DNA from: CAVVDY01 sp963819645
Lineage (GTDB): Bacteria; Acidobacteriota; Terriglobia; Terriglobales; Acidobacteriaceae
Length of the DNA stretch: 64,000 bases
Assembly (NCBI GenBank): GCA_963819645.1
Contig: CAWFWZ010000004.1
Coordinates: 186,001 to 250,000 of the forward strand
Reading direction: 5' to 3'
The notes beneath the pieces were generated by a model, which had not been told where the DNA came from, ran no database searches, and saw nothing but the letters and a program-made list of their open reading frames with translations. This document shows, piece by piece, positions 27,201 to 37,092 of the stretch; the first letter of the stretch is position 1; every line of letters begins with the position of its first letter. Both the position numbers and the translations under genes were made by a program.

Positions 27201-28619
27201 TCATGCGTACGCGTGTAAGCCGGGAAGCAGATACGTTACGCCGAGGAAGGTGAAGATGACAACGCCAAAGCCGAGAATCGCAAAGTAAGCTGCACGGCGG
27301 CCGCGCCATCCGCGCGTGATCCGCATGTGCAGGTAGCCGGCGTAGACCAGCCAGGTGATGGCGGCCCAGGTCTCTTTCGGGTCCCAGCTCCAGTACGAGC
27401 CCCAGGTGCGATTGGCCCAGTAGGCGCCAGCCGCGATCATGCCGGTCAGCAGCGGGAAGGCGATGCAAATGGTCTTGTAGGTGACGCGGTCGAGCACGTC
27501 AGCCGAAGGCAGCAGGCGTTGCAGATCGTTGCGTCGCCATAGCAGCATCAGGTACAGCAACGATGCGAACACGCCGGTGACCATGCCGCCGAGGATGAAT
27601 GGCGACGCTGCGAGAGAGGTGGGATAGAGACCATCCTGATACGGCGAAGTGTAGCTCGACTCTTCACGCGCAGTACGAAGGCCGCCAGCACCGCGACCTG
27701 CAGAAGAATGCCGATGAATATTGCCTTGTTGGCGATGCCAAGGAGGCGCTCATCCTGCTTCGCGCGCCACGCAGCGTAAAACGCCAGGGGAACGATGCCG
27801 GCCAAGGCTGCGATGACGAACAGCCAACCAAGATCGGGGATGGTGACGAACAATCGAACGCCGCGACCGAGGAACATATCGGTTTTGTTCTCGACGTCCC
27901 AAGCCGTAACCGACAGGCCGCCCCAACGCTCGAAGCGAGTAGCAACGATGGCAATGTAGATTGCGCTGACCAGCGTGCTGGTGCCGGCGAGGAAAGTTTC
28001 CGTGTGGAAGTTGTCCTGGATGAGAAACATCATCGCCAGCGCGAAGCTTACGGCGCAGGCGGCGTAGCTCAGCATGGCCAGCGTCACGTGCACATGCAGC
28101 CAGGTGGACTGAAGCGCCGGAACCAGCGGCCGTACTTCCGACGGCAACAGTTGCATCAGGATGACGCAAACCACTGCCAGCGGCATGGTGATGCTGCCGA
28201 TGATTTTCACCCCGAACTTCTTCTCGGTGATCAGGGTCAGCAGCGCCAGTGTCCAGACGAAGCTCAGCAGCATTTCATAGATGCTGGCGAACGGTGGACG
28301 TCCGGCAAGATACCAGCGATGCGCTACGGCCAGCGTGTTGGCGATGAATCCGATGGCGGTCGCAATCGACGCGTACTTTACGTATTTGTCGGTTCCGGTC
28401 ACGCCGAATCCCATGTAGAGCGCCGCGGCACCTGCGTAGAAGATCAGCGCGACGTAAAGAAGATTGCTTTCGGTGTAGAGACTTCCGCCGACTTTGGCTA
28501 CGTTCAGCAGGGCCGTGATCAGCAGAAAAGCTACGCCCGAGTCCCACCAGCACCAGCAGCGCATTGCCGCCGCTTGGGGTTGTGGTTTCCAGTTGCGTTA
28601 CTCGTGCTCGAGTCGACAT
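27201..28619 (-). CDS. ccsA: Cytochrome c biogenesis protein CcsA/ResC, frame broken
   Basis: About 470 residues from ATG 28619 to the stop at 27201, with breaks near 28555 (one extra G in CTCGGGCG) and near 27675. The multi-helix protein contains the tryptophan-rich WWD signature WGSYWSWDPKETWAAITW, flanked by conserved His residues (AYAAC...HVHVTLAML and YLHMRITRGW) that carry haem across the membrane. With ResB it forms the system-II cytochrome c synthetase that attaches haem to CXXCH motifs outside the cytoplasmic membrane. It lies directly behind resB and divergent from the multihaem cytochromes it would serve. Confidence 0.88.
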
Positions 28620-28631
28620 TTTTCTGTTCTC

Positions 28632-30122
28632 CTACTTCACGCCGGCAAGTTCAGGCTCGCGTTCTTCTTCGACGTTCTGCGCAGAGCGAGCCTTGGCCGG
28701 AGTTGTTCATTCAGTTCCTGCGAATCTCGGTGATGACTTCTCCAAACTTTTGCTCGAAGCGGTCCTTGTTTTTGTTGGCAGCGCCGCCAACCCACAGCAC
28801 AAGCTGACCGTTCGCAGTTCGGAACGGCGGTAACCCACATCCTCATGTGCACCATGTAAAAGGCGACGAAGAGTCCGCACACCATGAGTACGCAGCCTGC
28901 CCAGACCAGCCACTGGCCGGGCTCGTATGCGACTTCGAGTCCGGTGACGGCCGGGAAGTCGATGTCTTTGGCGGAGGTGGGTCCCGGCGAATTTGTACTT
29001 GAGACTGTCGCCGCCGACGATCAGCGCCTTGGGCTGGAAGCAGCCAGACTTTCGTCGTCGCTGCCGGTAGCGCGGTCGGTGACATCAGACCGAAGGCGAT
29101 GTTCTCGATCTCATCGGACTTCTTGAACACCTGGCCATCACGAACGAAAGCGTCGGAGATGTAGTCGGTCAGCGTGACGGTAGTGTTGGGATCGAGTTCG
29201 ACCGACTGGTTCATGACTTCAATTCGATTGGCTGGGAGGCTGCCGGCCTGATTCACTGCCGTTAGCCGCAGTCCGTTGACTTTCTTGCTGTCGATCCAGT
29301 AGCTGGCCTGGAAGAATCGCAGTCCCTTGTAGACCAGCGGATCGTTGACCACGATTTCCTTGTGAAGCGACTTCTTTGCCGTTGTCGACACTGCCAGCTT
29401 CGACCACCACTTCTTCGGCGAGCCGTCGGCATAGTTCTCCTGGCCGGCGCTGTAGCACTTCACGCTGAACGGGCAGAGTCTTGTTGCCGCCGGCGCGCAG
29501 TTCGATGACGTTTCCGGTCTGGCCCTCGTGCAGGCCGATGAAGCCACCAAAGCCGAAAGCGCCGTCGATGATTCCGCCGGCAAAGATCAGCAGCAGGCTG
29601 GCGTGGATGACGTAAACCGCCATCACCGAGAAGCGATGCTTCTCGCTGTACAGCGAGGTGCCGTCATTGCCGGTGATCCTCTGCACTGGCCAATGCAGTT
29701 TGCTCAGCGCGCGCTCGGCGGCGTTCAATCCCTGTTCGGCATTCTGAATGGGAAATTCGATTTTATATGGATTGGCGGAGCGGAAGTGCGCGTCGGTCTT
29801 GCGATAAGGACGCGCGTAGAAGCGCCATGCGTTGGGAAAGCGCTCGAGCGAAACGAAAACGATGCTCAGGCTGACTAAAGTTAAGAGAGTAAGAAACCAC
29901 CATGAGTGAAAAACGTTGGTGAGGCCGACACGATCGAGGATCCGAAGCGCTTGTGGTGAGTAGGTCGCCTGCAGCTTGCTCGCATCCGTGGCGGGTCTTT
30001 GCAGAATAAAGGTTCCCATCGCAGCAGCGATGACCACCAGGATCAGCAGAACAATGTCCGGTGCGCAGATTCGAGAAAGTTTTGTAAAAACGTTTTGGTA
30101 TCGAGAGTACGTCGAAGGCCAT
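28632..30122 (-). CDS. resB: Cytochrome c biogenesis protein ResB/Ccs1, frame broken several times
   Basis: Reconstructed from ATG 30122 (AGGAG upstream; MAFDVLSIPKRFYKTFSNLR) to the TAG at 28632-28634, about 490 residues. ResB features: IAAAMGTFILQRP in the first helix region, FHSWWFLTLLTLVSLSIVFV, the VMAVYVIHASLLLIFAGGII helix, a large periplasmic domain (RFFQASYWIDSKKVNGLRL), a last helix with WAGCVLMVCGLFVAFYMVH, and a charged tail ending EPELAGVK. Breaks are inferred near 30060, 29475, 29090, 29040, 28990, 28815, 28725 and 28700, in both directions, which argues for consensus error. It works with CcsA, 12 bases downstream. Confidence 0.82.
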
Positions 30123-30557
30123 AGGGCTCCTTCCGTCCACTCGCAATACGGCAACTGGAGAGCCAAAACTGGGGAATTCGTAACTACTTGATTCGGCTGT
30201 GATTTACGCCGCGGAAGTAAATCGGCGTCGGCCATTCGCGTGAGGCATATCACCCATCCCGGTGATTAAACAGCGCAGTCGGTCTGCAGCGATGGAAAGC
30301 GCCAGGTGGAATCTTTCGCATACAACGAAAATCGTTTGATCTCGCCGCGGAAGTGTGTGATTTCACATCGAGCTGCGCCGGAAGTCTCACGCCAAGCGCC
30401 TGCATTCAACATGGAATGCGACGACAGGCAGCACAACAGCCAGCCTGTAAGCGCTTAAGTTTTAACGCCCTTAGATAACTGCCGAAGCGAAGCTGCGACG
30501 GCCACTGCTCTCGGCAACGAACGTGCACACTTTCCTTTGCTAGAGACGGAGGCAGTT
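30123..30557. other. Divergent promoter region between resB and the 16-haem cytochrome
   Basis: About 430 bp with no gene. It must hold the promoters of both the maturation genes and the cytochrome operon. A CAGGC...GCCTG inverted repeat lies at 30425-30449. No clear sigma-factor boxes could be identified. Confidence 0.5.
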
Positions 30558-31982
30558 GTGAGGACAGCAGTACGGGTCATTTTCGGGGCGGCACTCATGC
30601 TGAGCGCAGGGCCAATTTTCGCCGCCATCCACCCAGTCCAACTCGAGCCAAATACCGACTCCGCGAAGTGCATTGAATGTCACGAGGACAAGAGCAAAGG
30701 GAAGTTCGTCCATTCAGCGATAGCCACCGGCTGCACAAGTTGTCACGAAGTTCGAGTGAGCAAAGACGTAACCCGCATTAAGCTGATCACCGCGACCCCG
30801 CAGGCGCTGTGTATCACGTGTCACGCCGACATGAACGCGGCGGAGATCAAAGGTACGGTCCATCCTCCCGCGGTGCGCGACTGCACCAAGTGCCACGATC
30901 CACATCAGTCGGATAACAAGTTTCAGTTGCTGAAAGCTCCCGAAGGAGACAAGGGACAGAACCTCTGCCTCGAGTGTCACACCCAGGGACTAAATGTTCC
31001 CAAGGATGGCAGCCGTCACGCCGCGCTCGACATGGGCTGCACCACCTGTCACAACGTGCACAAGACCGGCGAAAAAGGCGTGATGGAGTTCGACGACCAC
31101 CTGACCAAGGCGGTTCCGGCGCTGTGTATCGAGTGTCACGATCCCAAGGCCGAAGACTTGCAGAAGGCCCACAACGGGCAGCCGTTCGCGACTGCGAATT
31201 GCGTGCAGTGCCACGATCCGCACCAGTCGAAGCAAGCGCACCTGATGCAGAAGTTCACCCATGCCGCGTTCGACGGCGGCGGTTGCGATACCTGCCACGC
31301 TGCGCCGAAGGACGGCAAAGTCGTGCTGACGAATTCTGATTCGCGCGCGCTCTGTCTCACCTGCCACAGCGAGCAGGCGGAGAAGATCGAGAAGGCCGCG
31401 GTGCAGCATCCGGGAGCGCAGGGCGAATGCATCGCCTGCCACAATCCGCATGCCGGGCCGACCCCAGGATTCCTGCAGCCCGATCCGGTGAAGGCTTGCC
31501 TGGCTTGCCACTCGGATCAGGCCGACCAGTTCAAGAAGGCGCATCTGCATCAGCCGGCGTTCGGACAAGGTTGCGCCACCTGCCACGAGCCGCACGGTGG
31601 AGCGAACGCGCATCTGCTGCGCGCCAAGACCACCAACACGTTGTGCCTCGAGTGCCATGGGCCCGACGCGCCTGCGCCCGGAAAGCTCGAGTCCGAGCAC
31701 CTGATCACGATTTTCAACGGCTCGGTGAAGCTGCCCGACGACTACTTCGTGAAGGAAAAAGTTGTGGTGCTGCCGTTGAAGTATGGGCGCGGACATCCGG
31801 TGATGGGACACCCGGTTTCCGACGTGCCGGATCCGACAAACACTTCCAAGGTTTATCAGCAGATTAGTTGCTTGAGCTGCCATCAGCCGCATGCTTCGGC
31901 GCAGCCCAACCTGCTGGTCAAGGACCAGGTGAATAACACTGCGTTCTGCTCGGCGTGCCATAAGAACTTGCAAGCTCGTTAG
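30558..31982 (+). CDS. Exported multihaem cytochrome c with 16 CXXCH motifs
   Basis: About 474 residues from GTG 30558 (CGGAGG five bases upstream), with a signal peptide ending near AGPIFA-A. Sixteen CXXCH haem sites are counted: CIECH, CTSCH, CITCH, CTKCH, CLECH, CTTCH, CIECH, CVQCH, CDTCH, CLTCH, CIACH, CLACH, CATCH, CLECH, CLSCH and CSACH. Many belong to the doubled-CXXCH pattern with CHDPHQ or CHNPHA giving the distal His. Haem density (about one per 30 residues) indicates an electron wire in the periplasm or outer-membrane conduit. It is followed after 22 bases by an NHL-propeller gene. The frame is intact. Confidence 0.9.
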   Translation: MRTAVRVIFGAALMLSAGPIFAAIHPVQLEPNTDSAKCIECHEDKSKGKFVHSAIATGCTSCHEVRVSKDVTRIKLITATPQALCITCHADMNAAEIKGTVHPPAVRDCTKCHDPHQSDNKFQLLKAPEGDKGQNLCLECHTQGLNVPKDGSRHAALDMGCTTCHNVHKTGEKGVMEFDDHLTKAVPALCIECHDPKAEDLQKAHNGQPFATANCVQCHDPHQSKQAHLMQKFTHAAFDGGGCDTCHAAPKDGKVVLTNSDSRALCLTCHSEQAEKIEKAAVQHPGAQGECIACHNPHAGPTPGFLQPDPVKACLACHSDQADQFKKAHLHQPAFGQGCATCHEPHGGANAHLLRAKTTNTLCLECHGPDAPAPGKLESEHLITIFNGSVKLPDDYFVKEKVVVLPLKYGRGHPVMGHPVSDVPDPTNTSKVYQQISCLSCHQPHASAQPNLLVKDQVNNTAFCSACHKNLQAR

Positions 31983-32004
31983 AGGCGAGCAGGAGGTTGG
32001 TTCC

Positions 32005-33394
32005 ATGTTGGAACTGCGAAAAAGGGTAATCGACTTAGGCCCGGTACTCATCGGGGCGGTGCTGCTCACCATGATGTTGGGCACGCCCTACGCTGCTTAC
32101 GCGGGAAAGAACAAGAAGGCTGACGCCAGCGCCGCAGACGAAGAAGGCGCCGGTGATCGACTACTCCAATATCGTCTGGCCCAATCCGCCCGCCATCGCG
32201 CGCATTCGCTACCTGGCCTTCTATTCTGCCCAGCCGCTGAAGGACCTTGACGCTCCCAAGACGGCGAAACAAGGCTGGATGGATCGGCTGGCCGGCTACG
32301 GTTCCGCAATCTGACGGCGGCGGCAAGGTGCTGTTCCAACTCGCACAGCCCTACGGGATGGCGGTCGACTCCAAAGGCAAGGTGTACGTCGCCGACACCA
32401 AGGTTGGCGCCATCTTCATCTTCAACACTGAAACGCGCGATGTGGAGATGATCAAGAACAAGGTCGACGCGCACTTCGATCGCATCATCGGCCTCGCCAT
32501 GGACGACGACGATCGGCTGTTCGTTTCCGATCCCGGGCTGCGCCACGTGCTGGTCTTCGACAAGCAAGCACAAGGCCGACGACGTTATCACTGACGGCAT
32601 GGTCGAGCCCAGCGGCTTGGCTATCGACGTTCAAAATCGTCTGCTGTACGTCTCTGACATCAAGCAGGACCAGATCCTGGTCTACGACGCCGACAGCTTC
32701 AAGCTGAAGCGAAAGATGGGCACTGGCGGCAAAGAACACACGCTGACCACGCCCGGCGATTTCGCCAAACCCAGCGGCGTTGCCGTGGACAAGGAAGGCA
32801 ATCTCTACGTTGCTGACACGTTGAACGATCGCATCGAAGTGTTCGATGCCGACGGAGGTTTCATCCGCACCTGGGGAAAGAACGGCGATGGCCCCGGCTA
32901 CTTTGCGCGTCCCAAAGGCGTCACCATCGACAGCGACGGTCACGTCTGGGTAGCCGATGGAATGCAGGATCGCGTGCAGGTCTTCACGCCGGAAGGCCAG
33001 TTGCTGATCTCGATGGGCGGACACGGCCTGCTGCCCGGCCAATACCAGGGCCTGGTCGGCATCGCCAGCGACAACAAGCGCAACCGTATCTACACCTCGG
33101 AGATTTATCCCGGGCGGGTGCAGGAATATCGCTACGTTACCGACGCCGAGTTCGATCAGCTGCAAGAAAGAACGTGAGGCGTTGCGCGCCGGCAATGCTC
33201 CGAAGAAGGATGCTGAAGCCGCATCAGCTTCCGCACCCGAAGACGGCAGAGCAGCCAAGCAAGCCGCAACCAAAGTAAGCGCGCGCGTCGGGTTCGCGTC
33301 CGGCTCGGCAGACCGAGAGGTGGAAGCCCTCGCGATTTATGCGAGGGAACAAGATTCCCCCTCTGTAGCCGGCTTTAGCCGCGGCCGGCGCTGA
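32005..33394 (+). CDS. Exported NHL-repeat beta-propeller protein, frame broken
   Basis: From ATG 32005 with a signal peptide (GPVLIGAVLLTMMLGTPYAAYA). It continues in other frames with PPAIARIRYLAFYSAQPLKD and then a six-bladed NHL propeller: QPYGMAVDSKGKVYVADT, RIIGLAMDDDDRLFVSDPG, PSGLAIDVQNRLLYVSD, PSGVAVDKEGNLYVADT, RPKGVTIDSDGHVWVADG. Breaks are inferred near 32145, 32305, 32570 and 33170. The Ala/Lys-rich tail runs towards a palindromic repeat at 33320-33460, so the true stop (perhaps near 33275) is uncertain. It is cotranscribed with the 16-haem cytochrome and resembles the second propeller at 39467; it is likely a periplasmic scaffold or assembly factor. Confidence 0.75.
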
Positions 33395-33529
33395 AGCGCG
33401 GCTGATGAACGCACCATTCCCCCGGATAAATCCGGGGGCTTCCACCGGTCACATTTCCGCTTGCGACGTAGTTCGCAATCTTATCGCGGTATAAAGAGGG
33501 CCTAGTCAAGTCCATGCTGGCCCAGGGTG

Positions 33530-33623
33530 CTGGAGGCGGGAGAGCAGCCACATCTGGCTACCTCCTGGCCTAAGCCTCCAGAACCGGGAGTAACGTTGCG
33601 TTACTGCGAGGAGGTGAACTCCC
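33530..33623 (+). promoter_or_regulatory. Structured 5' leader of tetrahaem cytochrome A (candidate riboswitch-like element)
   Basis: P1 pairs CTGGAGGC (33530-33537) with GCCTCCAG (33574-33581). P2 pairs GGAG (33539-33542) with CTCC (33562-33565), capped by AGCC/GGCT. The junction reads TGGCCTAA. A 7-bp hairpin (33589-33605) and the ribosome binding site GAGGAGG follow. CCTCC of the P1 3' strand can alternatively pair with GGAGG of the ribosome binding site. A related leader with compensatory changes precedes the paralogue at 34967-35017. No ligand class is assigned. Confidence 0.6.
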
Positions 33624-34541
33624 ATGAAAGAAGCTACTGCTGCTGACTACTCTTCTGCGTCGGCGGGATTGGTGATGGCACAGAACTGGTCATCAACAGT
33701 CGACATTCTGGGCGCGCACAACAATCAGGGTCGAGGATGCGCGGGCTGTCACGCTCCGCACAGCGGCTCATTTGGCGCCGGCCAGGGCGGAGCTCCCGAT
33801 GCCGGAAGTTACGCCTTGTGGGGACAGGATGCGAGTCCGCTCTACGGCAAGACGATTTTGTTCGGCGACAACGGCAGATACGTTGAGGTACTTCCGAACG
33901 GCATCACCAGCGGAGGCAAGGAAGTCACCGGCATCTTGCTTTGCCTGAGCTGCCATGATGGCAATCTCACGCAGAAAAACATGATGCAGAACTGGTCGTA
34001 CGAACAGCAGATCGGATTGCTTACTAATACTACCTATGGCAAGCAGAAGATTCCGACGCTGTTAGGCAATGACGGCACTACATCCGGAAACTACTACAAC
34101 GATCATCCGCTGGGAGTAAATGCGACGATCCAGAATTTGACATCCGACGGGCTGGTCTGGGCGAACAACAGCTACACGATCACTCCCGGGTCGCAGTACG
34201 ACCAATTCGTCACCAACTATGGCTGGCCAGCACTGGCGCCGGGAAAATGGTCGAATCCTTGGGAAATCAACAGCGCGGGTATGCCGTACGTAGTCTGCAC
34301 CACTTGCCACAATCAGCATGACATGACGGTTTACGCATCGACGAGACAGCCAGATCCAGAAAGACGGCGGCGGAAAATTCTATGCCACCTATTTCTTTGT
34401 CAACGGCCCTTACGATCCAAATATTCAGGGAAAGCAACTCGCAACTAGGCTCCCTCGACCGCGCAATTCTGCCGCGAGTGTCACTTCTGCGAGTCGAACG
34501 AAGCGCACAATACGCCGAACATCGCTACGGTGTTCCAGTAA
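33624..34541 (+). CDS. Tetrahaem cytochrome c A, candidate extracellular (OmcE-like) cytochrome, frame broken
   Basis: Reconstructed from ATG 33624 (GAGGAGG upstream) to TAA 34541, about 305 residues. Two compensating indels near 33635 and 33660 hide a signal peptide: read one base later the start gives LLLLTTLL, then the frame returns at SAGLVMAQNW. Four CXXCH sites are seen: CAGCH, CLSCH, CTTCH and, after breaks near 34350 and 34445, CRECH. Conserved non-motif His residues (LGAHNNQ, CHAPHSG, NDHPLG, CHNQHD) are exactly enough for four bis-His haems. It is a close paralogue of the next cytochrome. The small tetrahaem layout recalls OmcE-type nanowire subunits; this is inference. Confidence 0.8.
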
Positions 34542-34966
34542 GGTCACTGGCTGAGAGATATCAGGGCTCGGCTGAGAGATATTCGCCTTGTATCAGGGCC
34601 CGGCTTCAGCCGGGCCGACCGGCGCTTTTTGTTGATTGTCATCCCGAGGAGGACGTCAGTCCGACGAGGGATCTGCAGTTCGCAGATCAAGAGCACATCC
34701 CTTCGATGAATCCGGGGGCTTCCACCCTGGTCATGTCTCTCCCCCATCCCCACTGTTGCATTCTTCAACTAAACCTCGATGAATGCGCCATTTGACTGCC
34801 GCCCCCGTCCAAGTGGCTCTTTTCACCCACCTGAGCCACCGTCGTGCCGATTTGGTCATTCGCGCCATTCCTGGCGTAAGTTGCTGTTTTTGATGAGGGT
34901 TGCGGCAGCTCGCCCCACTTTGGGACCGCCTCAGCGTCTTTGGCCGCTGAATTGCGATCACTAAGA
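34542..34966. other. Intergenic region between tetrahaem cytochromes
   Basis: Holds a direct repeat (GGCTGAGAGATAT at about 34550 and 34569), the terminator at 34597, a CHPERSEG-type repeat at 34637-34685, and then about 250 bp leading to the next leader with no supported gene. Confidence 0.55.
34597..34630 (+). terminator. Intrinsic terminator after tetrahaem cytochrome A
   Basis: GGCCCGGC and GCCGGGCC form a perfect 8-bp stem around TTCA. A further GC-rich 9 bases precede CTTTTTG. Confidence 0.7.
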
Positions 34967-35064
34967 CCGGAGGCGGTGACAGAAAACAGCTCTCTAGCCA
35001 CCAGGCCTAGCCTTCGGAAACGAAAATGACAGTGTTGCAACACACTCTGGAGGTCGCTACTTAA
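34967..35064 (+). promoter_or_regulatory. Structured 5' leader of tetrahaem cytochrome B (same family as 33530)
   Basis: P1 pairs CCGGAGGC (34967-34974) with GCCTTCGG (35010-35017). P2 pairs GGTG (34975-34978) with CACC (34999-35002), capped by GCT/AGC. The junction is AGGCCTA. Against the first leader, a T-A pair became C-G in P1 and an A-T pair became T-A in P2, and a G-C became G-U. A hairpin GTGTTGCAACAC (35032-35043) and the ribosome binding site TGGAGG follow. GCCTTC of the P1 3' strand can pair with GGAGGT. Confidence 0.6.
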
Positions 35065-35986
35065 ATGAAGAAAGTCGCTTTTAATATCCCTTTTCGTATT
35101 AGCCATTACAGGGCTAATGACGGCGCAGAATTGGTCGTCGCCGACGTTGACGTCCTGGGCGCTCACCAGAATCAGGGCCGTGGCTGCGCAGGCTGCCATG
35201 CTCCGCATAGCGGCTCTTTTGGATCCGGTCACGGCGGCGTCGCCGATGCCGGCAGCTATGCATTGTGGGGACAGGACGCGAGTCCGCTCTACGGCAAGAC
35301 CGTCGCGTTCGGCGACAACGGACGTACGTCGAAGTTCTGCCCAACGGCATCGCCACCGGTTCCGAGGAAGTCGGCGGCATCCTGCTCTGCCTGAGCTGCC
35401 ATGACGGCAACCTCACGCAGTCGAACATGATGCAGAACTGGTCCTATGAACAGCAGATCGGCCTTCTGACCAACACCACCTACGGCAGCCAGAAGATCCC
35501 GACCCTGCTCGGCAACGACGGCACCACTGCCGGCAACTACACCAACGATCACCCGGTGGGCCAGAATGCCACGATCAGCAGCGGCAGCGGCCTGGTGTTT
35601 GCTAACAACACCTTCACCGTTACCCCGGGCACGCCTTATGCCCAGTTCGTAGCCAACTACGGCTGGCCGGCGCTGGCGCCTGGAAAGTGGTCGAACCCAT
35701 GGGGCATCAACGGCGCAGGCAAGCCCTACGTCGTTTGCACCACCTGCCACAACCAGCACGTGATGACGGTTTACACGTCGACGGCGTACGAGCCCGATCG
35801 TTGGACGACGGCGGCGGCAAGTACTATGCCACCTACTTCTTCGTGAACGGCCCGTACAACCCGAACCTGCAGGGCAAGCTCACTGCCGGTCAGGCCGCTT
35901 CGACGACTCAGTTCTGCCGTCAGTGCCACTTCGGCGAGGCGAACGAAGCCAACAACACCAACAACATTCCGACGGTATTCCAGTAA
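35065..35986 (+). CDS. Tetrahaem cytochrome c B, candidate extracellular (OmcE-like) cytochrome, frame broken
   Basis: Reconstructed from ATG 35065 to TAA 35986, about 305 residues. Correcting a shift near 35085 reveals the signal peptide ISLFVLAITGLMTAQN. Further breaks lie near 35145, 35325 and 35800. Haem sites are CAGCH, CLSCH, CTTCH and CRQCH; distal His candidates are in GAHQNQG, CHAPHSG, NDHPVG and CHNQHV. It is very similar to cytochrome A from LGAH to the end (PTVFQ), so the pair arose by duplication including the leader. A strong terminator follows, suggesting high-level separate expression. Family: doubled-CXXCH-type tetrahaem cytochrome; filament formation is inferred, not shown. 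Confidence 0.82.
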
Positions 35987-36004
35987 ACGTAACTTGCACT
36001 ACCT

Positions 36005-36034
36005 GGGGGAAGGAAATTCCTTCCCCCTTCTTTC
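36005..36034 (+). terminator. Intrinsic terminator after tetrahaem cytochrome B
   Basis: GGGGGAAGGAA (36005-36015) pairs with TTCCTTCCCCC (36017-36027), followed by TTCTTTCT. Confidence 0.75.
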
Positions 36035-36056
36035 TGGCACTGAAGCGAGAGGAATT

Positions 36057-37092
36057 ATGAAGAGCCGGATCCTTACCGCAATTCTTCTAACAGGCTCGAT
36101 GATCGCATCTGCGCAAGTGGCATCGCACGCCCCGACACAGGTGGCCAAGGCGAATGCACCGTCGGCCATGCAGTACCCAGCCCATCACCCAACCGACGGG
36201 CAAGACGGTGGCCAAGGTCAACGGCGTCGTGCTGACCGACAAAGATCTGCTGCGCGAGATGTACGCCATCTTCCCCTATGCCAGGCAGCACAACGGATTT
36301 CCCAAAGCGCAGGAAGCCGGCATTCGGCAGGGCGCGCTGGAGATGATCATCTTCGAAGAGATGGTCTACCAGGAAGCGCAGCGGCGCAAGATGACTGTCC
36401 CGGCGGCGAAGATCGACCAGGCCGAGGCGGCGTACAAGAAGCAGTTCGACAGTCCGGACCAGTTCCAGCAGTACATGCAGCAGGAGATGAACGGCTCGCG
36501 CCAGCAGTTGCGACAAGAGTATCGAACGATCGCTGCTGATCGACCAGTTGCTGAAGCAGGAGATCGACAATCGCAGCGCGGTGACAGCCGGCCGAAGTCA
36601 AGGCCTATTACGACAAGAACTCAGCCCGCTTCATGTTGCCTCAGTCGTATACCTTCCAGAGCATCTCGATTGTGCCTCCGCTGAAAGACACGCCGGAGCA
36701 GGCGAAAGAGGCGCGCAAGAAGGCCGACGACGCGCTGAAGCAGGCCAAGGCGACCAAGAGCTACGAGCAGTTTGGACTGCTGGCGGAGAAGGTTTCGGAA
36801 GACGACTATCGCGTGAACATGGGCGACCACAAGGTCACGCCGGCCGATAAGCTGCCGCCGCAGATCATCAAGGCCTTCCAAGGCCATGAAGCCGGACGAG
36901 GTAAGCGGGCTCATTCAGATCGAGACGGCATTCACCATCGTTCGTCTGAATGCGCATACGCTCGCGCACAAGCAGAGCTTCAACGAGGTCAAGGCCCAGC
37001 TTACCGAGGAGCTACAGAAGCAGAAGTACGAGCAGCTGCGCGTGAACCTGGCGAAGCAGTTGCGCTCCAAGGCGAAGATCGAAGTGGTGTAA
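36057..37092 (+). CDS. Exported SurA/PrsA-like peptidyl-prolyl isomerase, frame broken
   Basis: From ATG 36057 with a signal peptide (ILTAILLTGSMIASAQ). A SurA_N-like chaperone region follows in another frame (KTVAKVNGVVLTDKDLLREM, GALEMIIFEEMVYQEAQRRK). The C-terminal rotamase-like domain comes after further breaks near 36530 and 36590 (YTFQSISIVPPLKDTPEQAK, YRVNMGDHKVTPADKLPPQI, KPDEVSGLIQ). The frame changes once more near 36885, and the last part ends KIEVV at 37092. Such folding helpers commonly accompany exported multihaem cytochromes and outer-membrane barrels; both kinds of neighbour are present. Confidence 0.78.

Noticed and set aside
31000..32084. Long minus-strand open frame of about 364 codons across the 16-haem cytochrome
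   Set aside because: The plus strand has 16 CXXCH motifs in one uninterrupted frame; the antisense frame has no recognisable features.
33530..35064. Direct assignment of the cytochrome leaders to the GEMM-I (cyclic dinucleotide) riboswitch class
   Set aside because: Only the GCC/ACC...GGCCTA portion resembles the class; the GCAAACC segment, the GNRA-capped hairpin and the GGUUACC segment were not found. Kept as an unassigned element.
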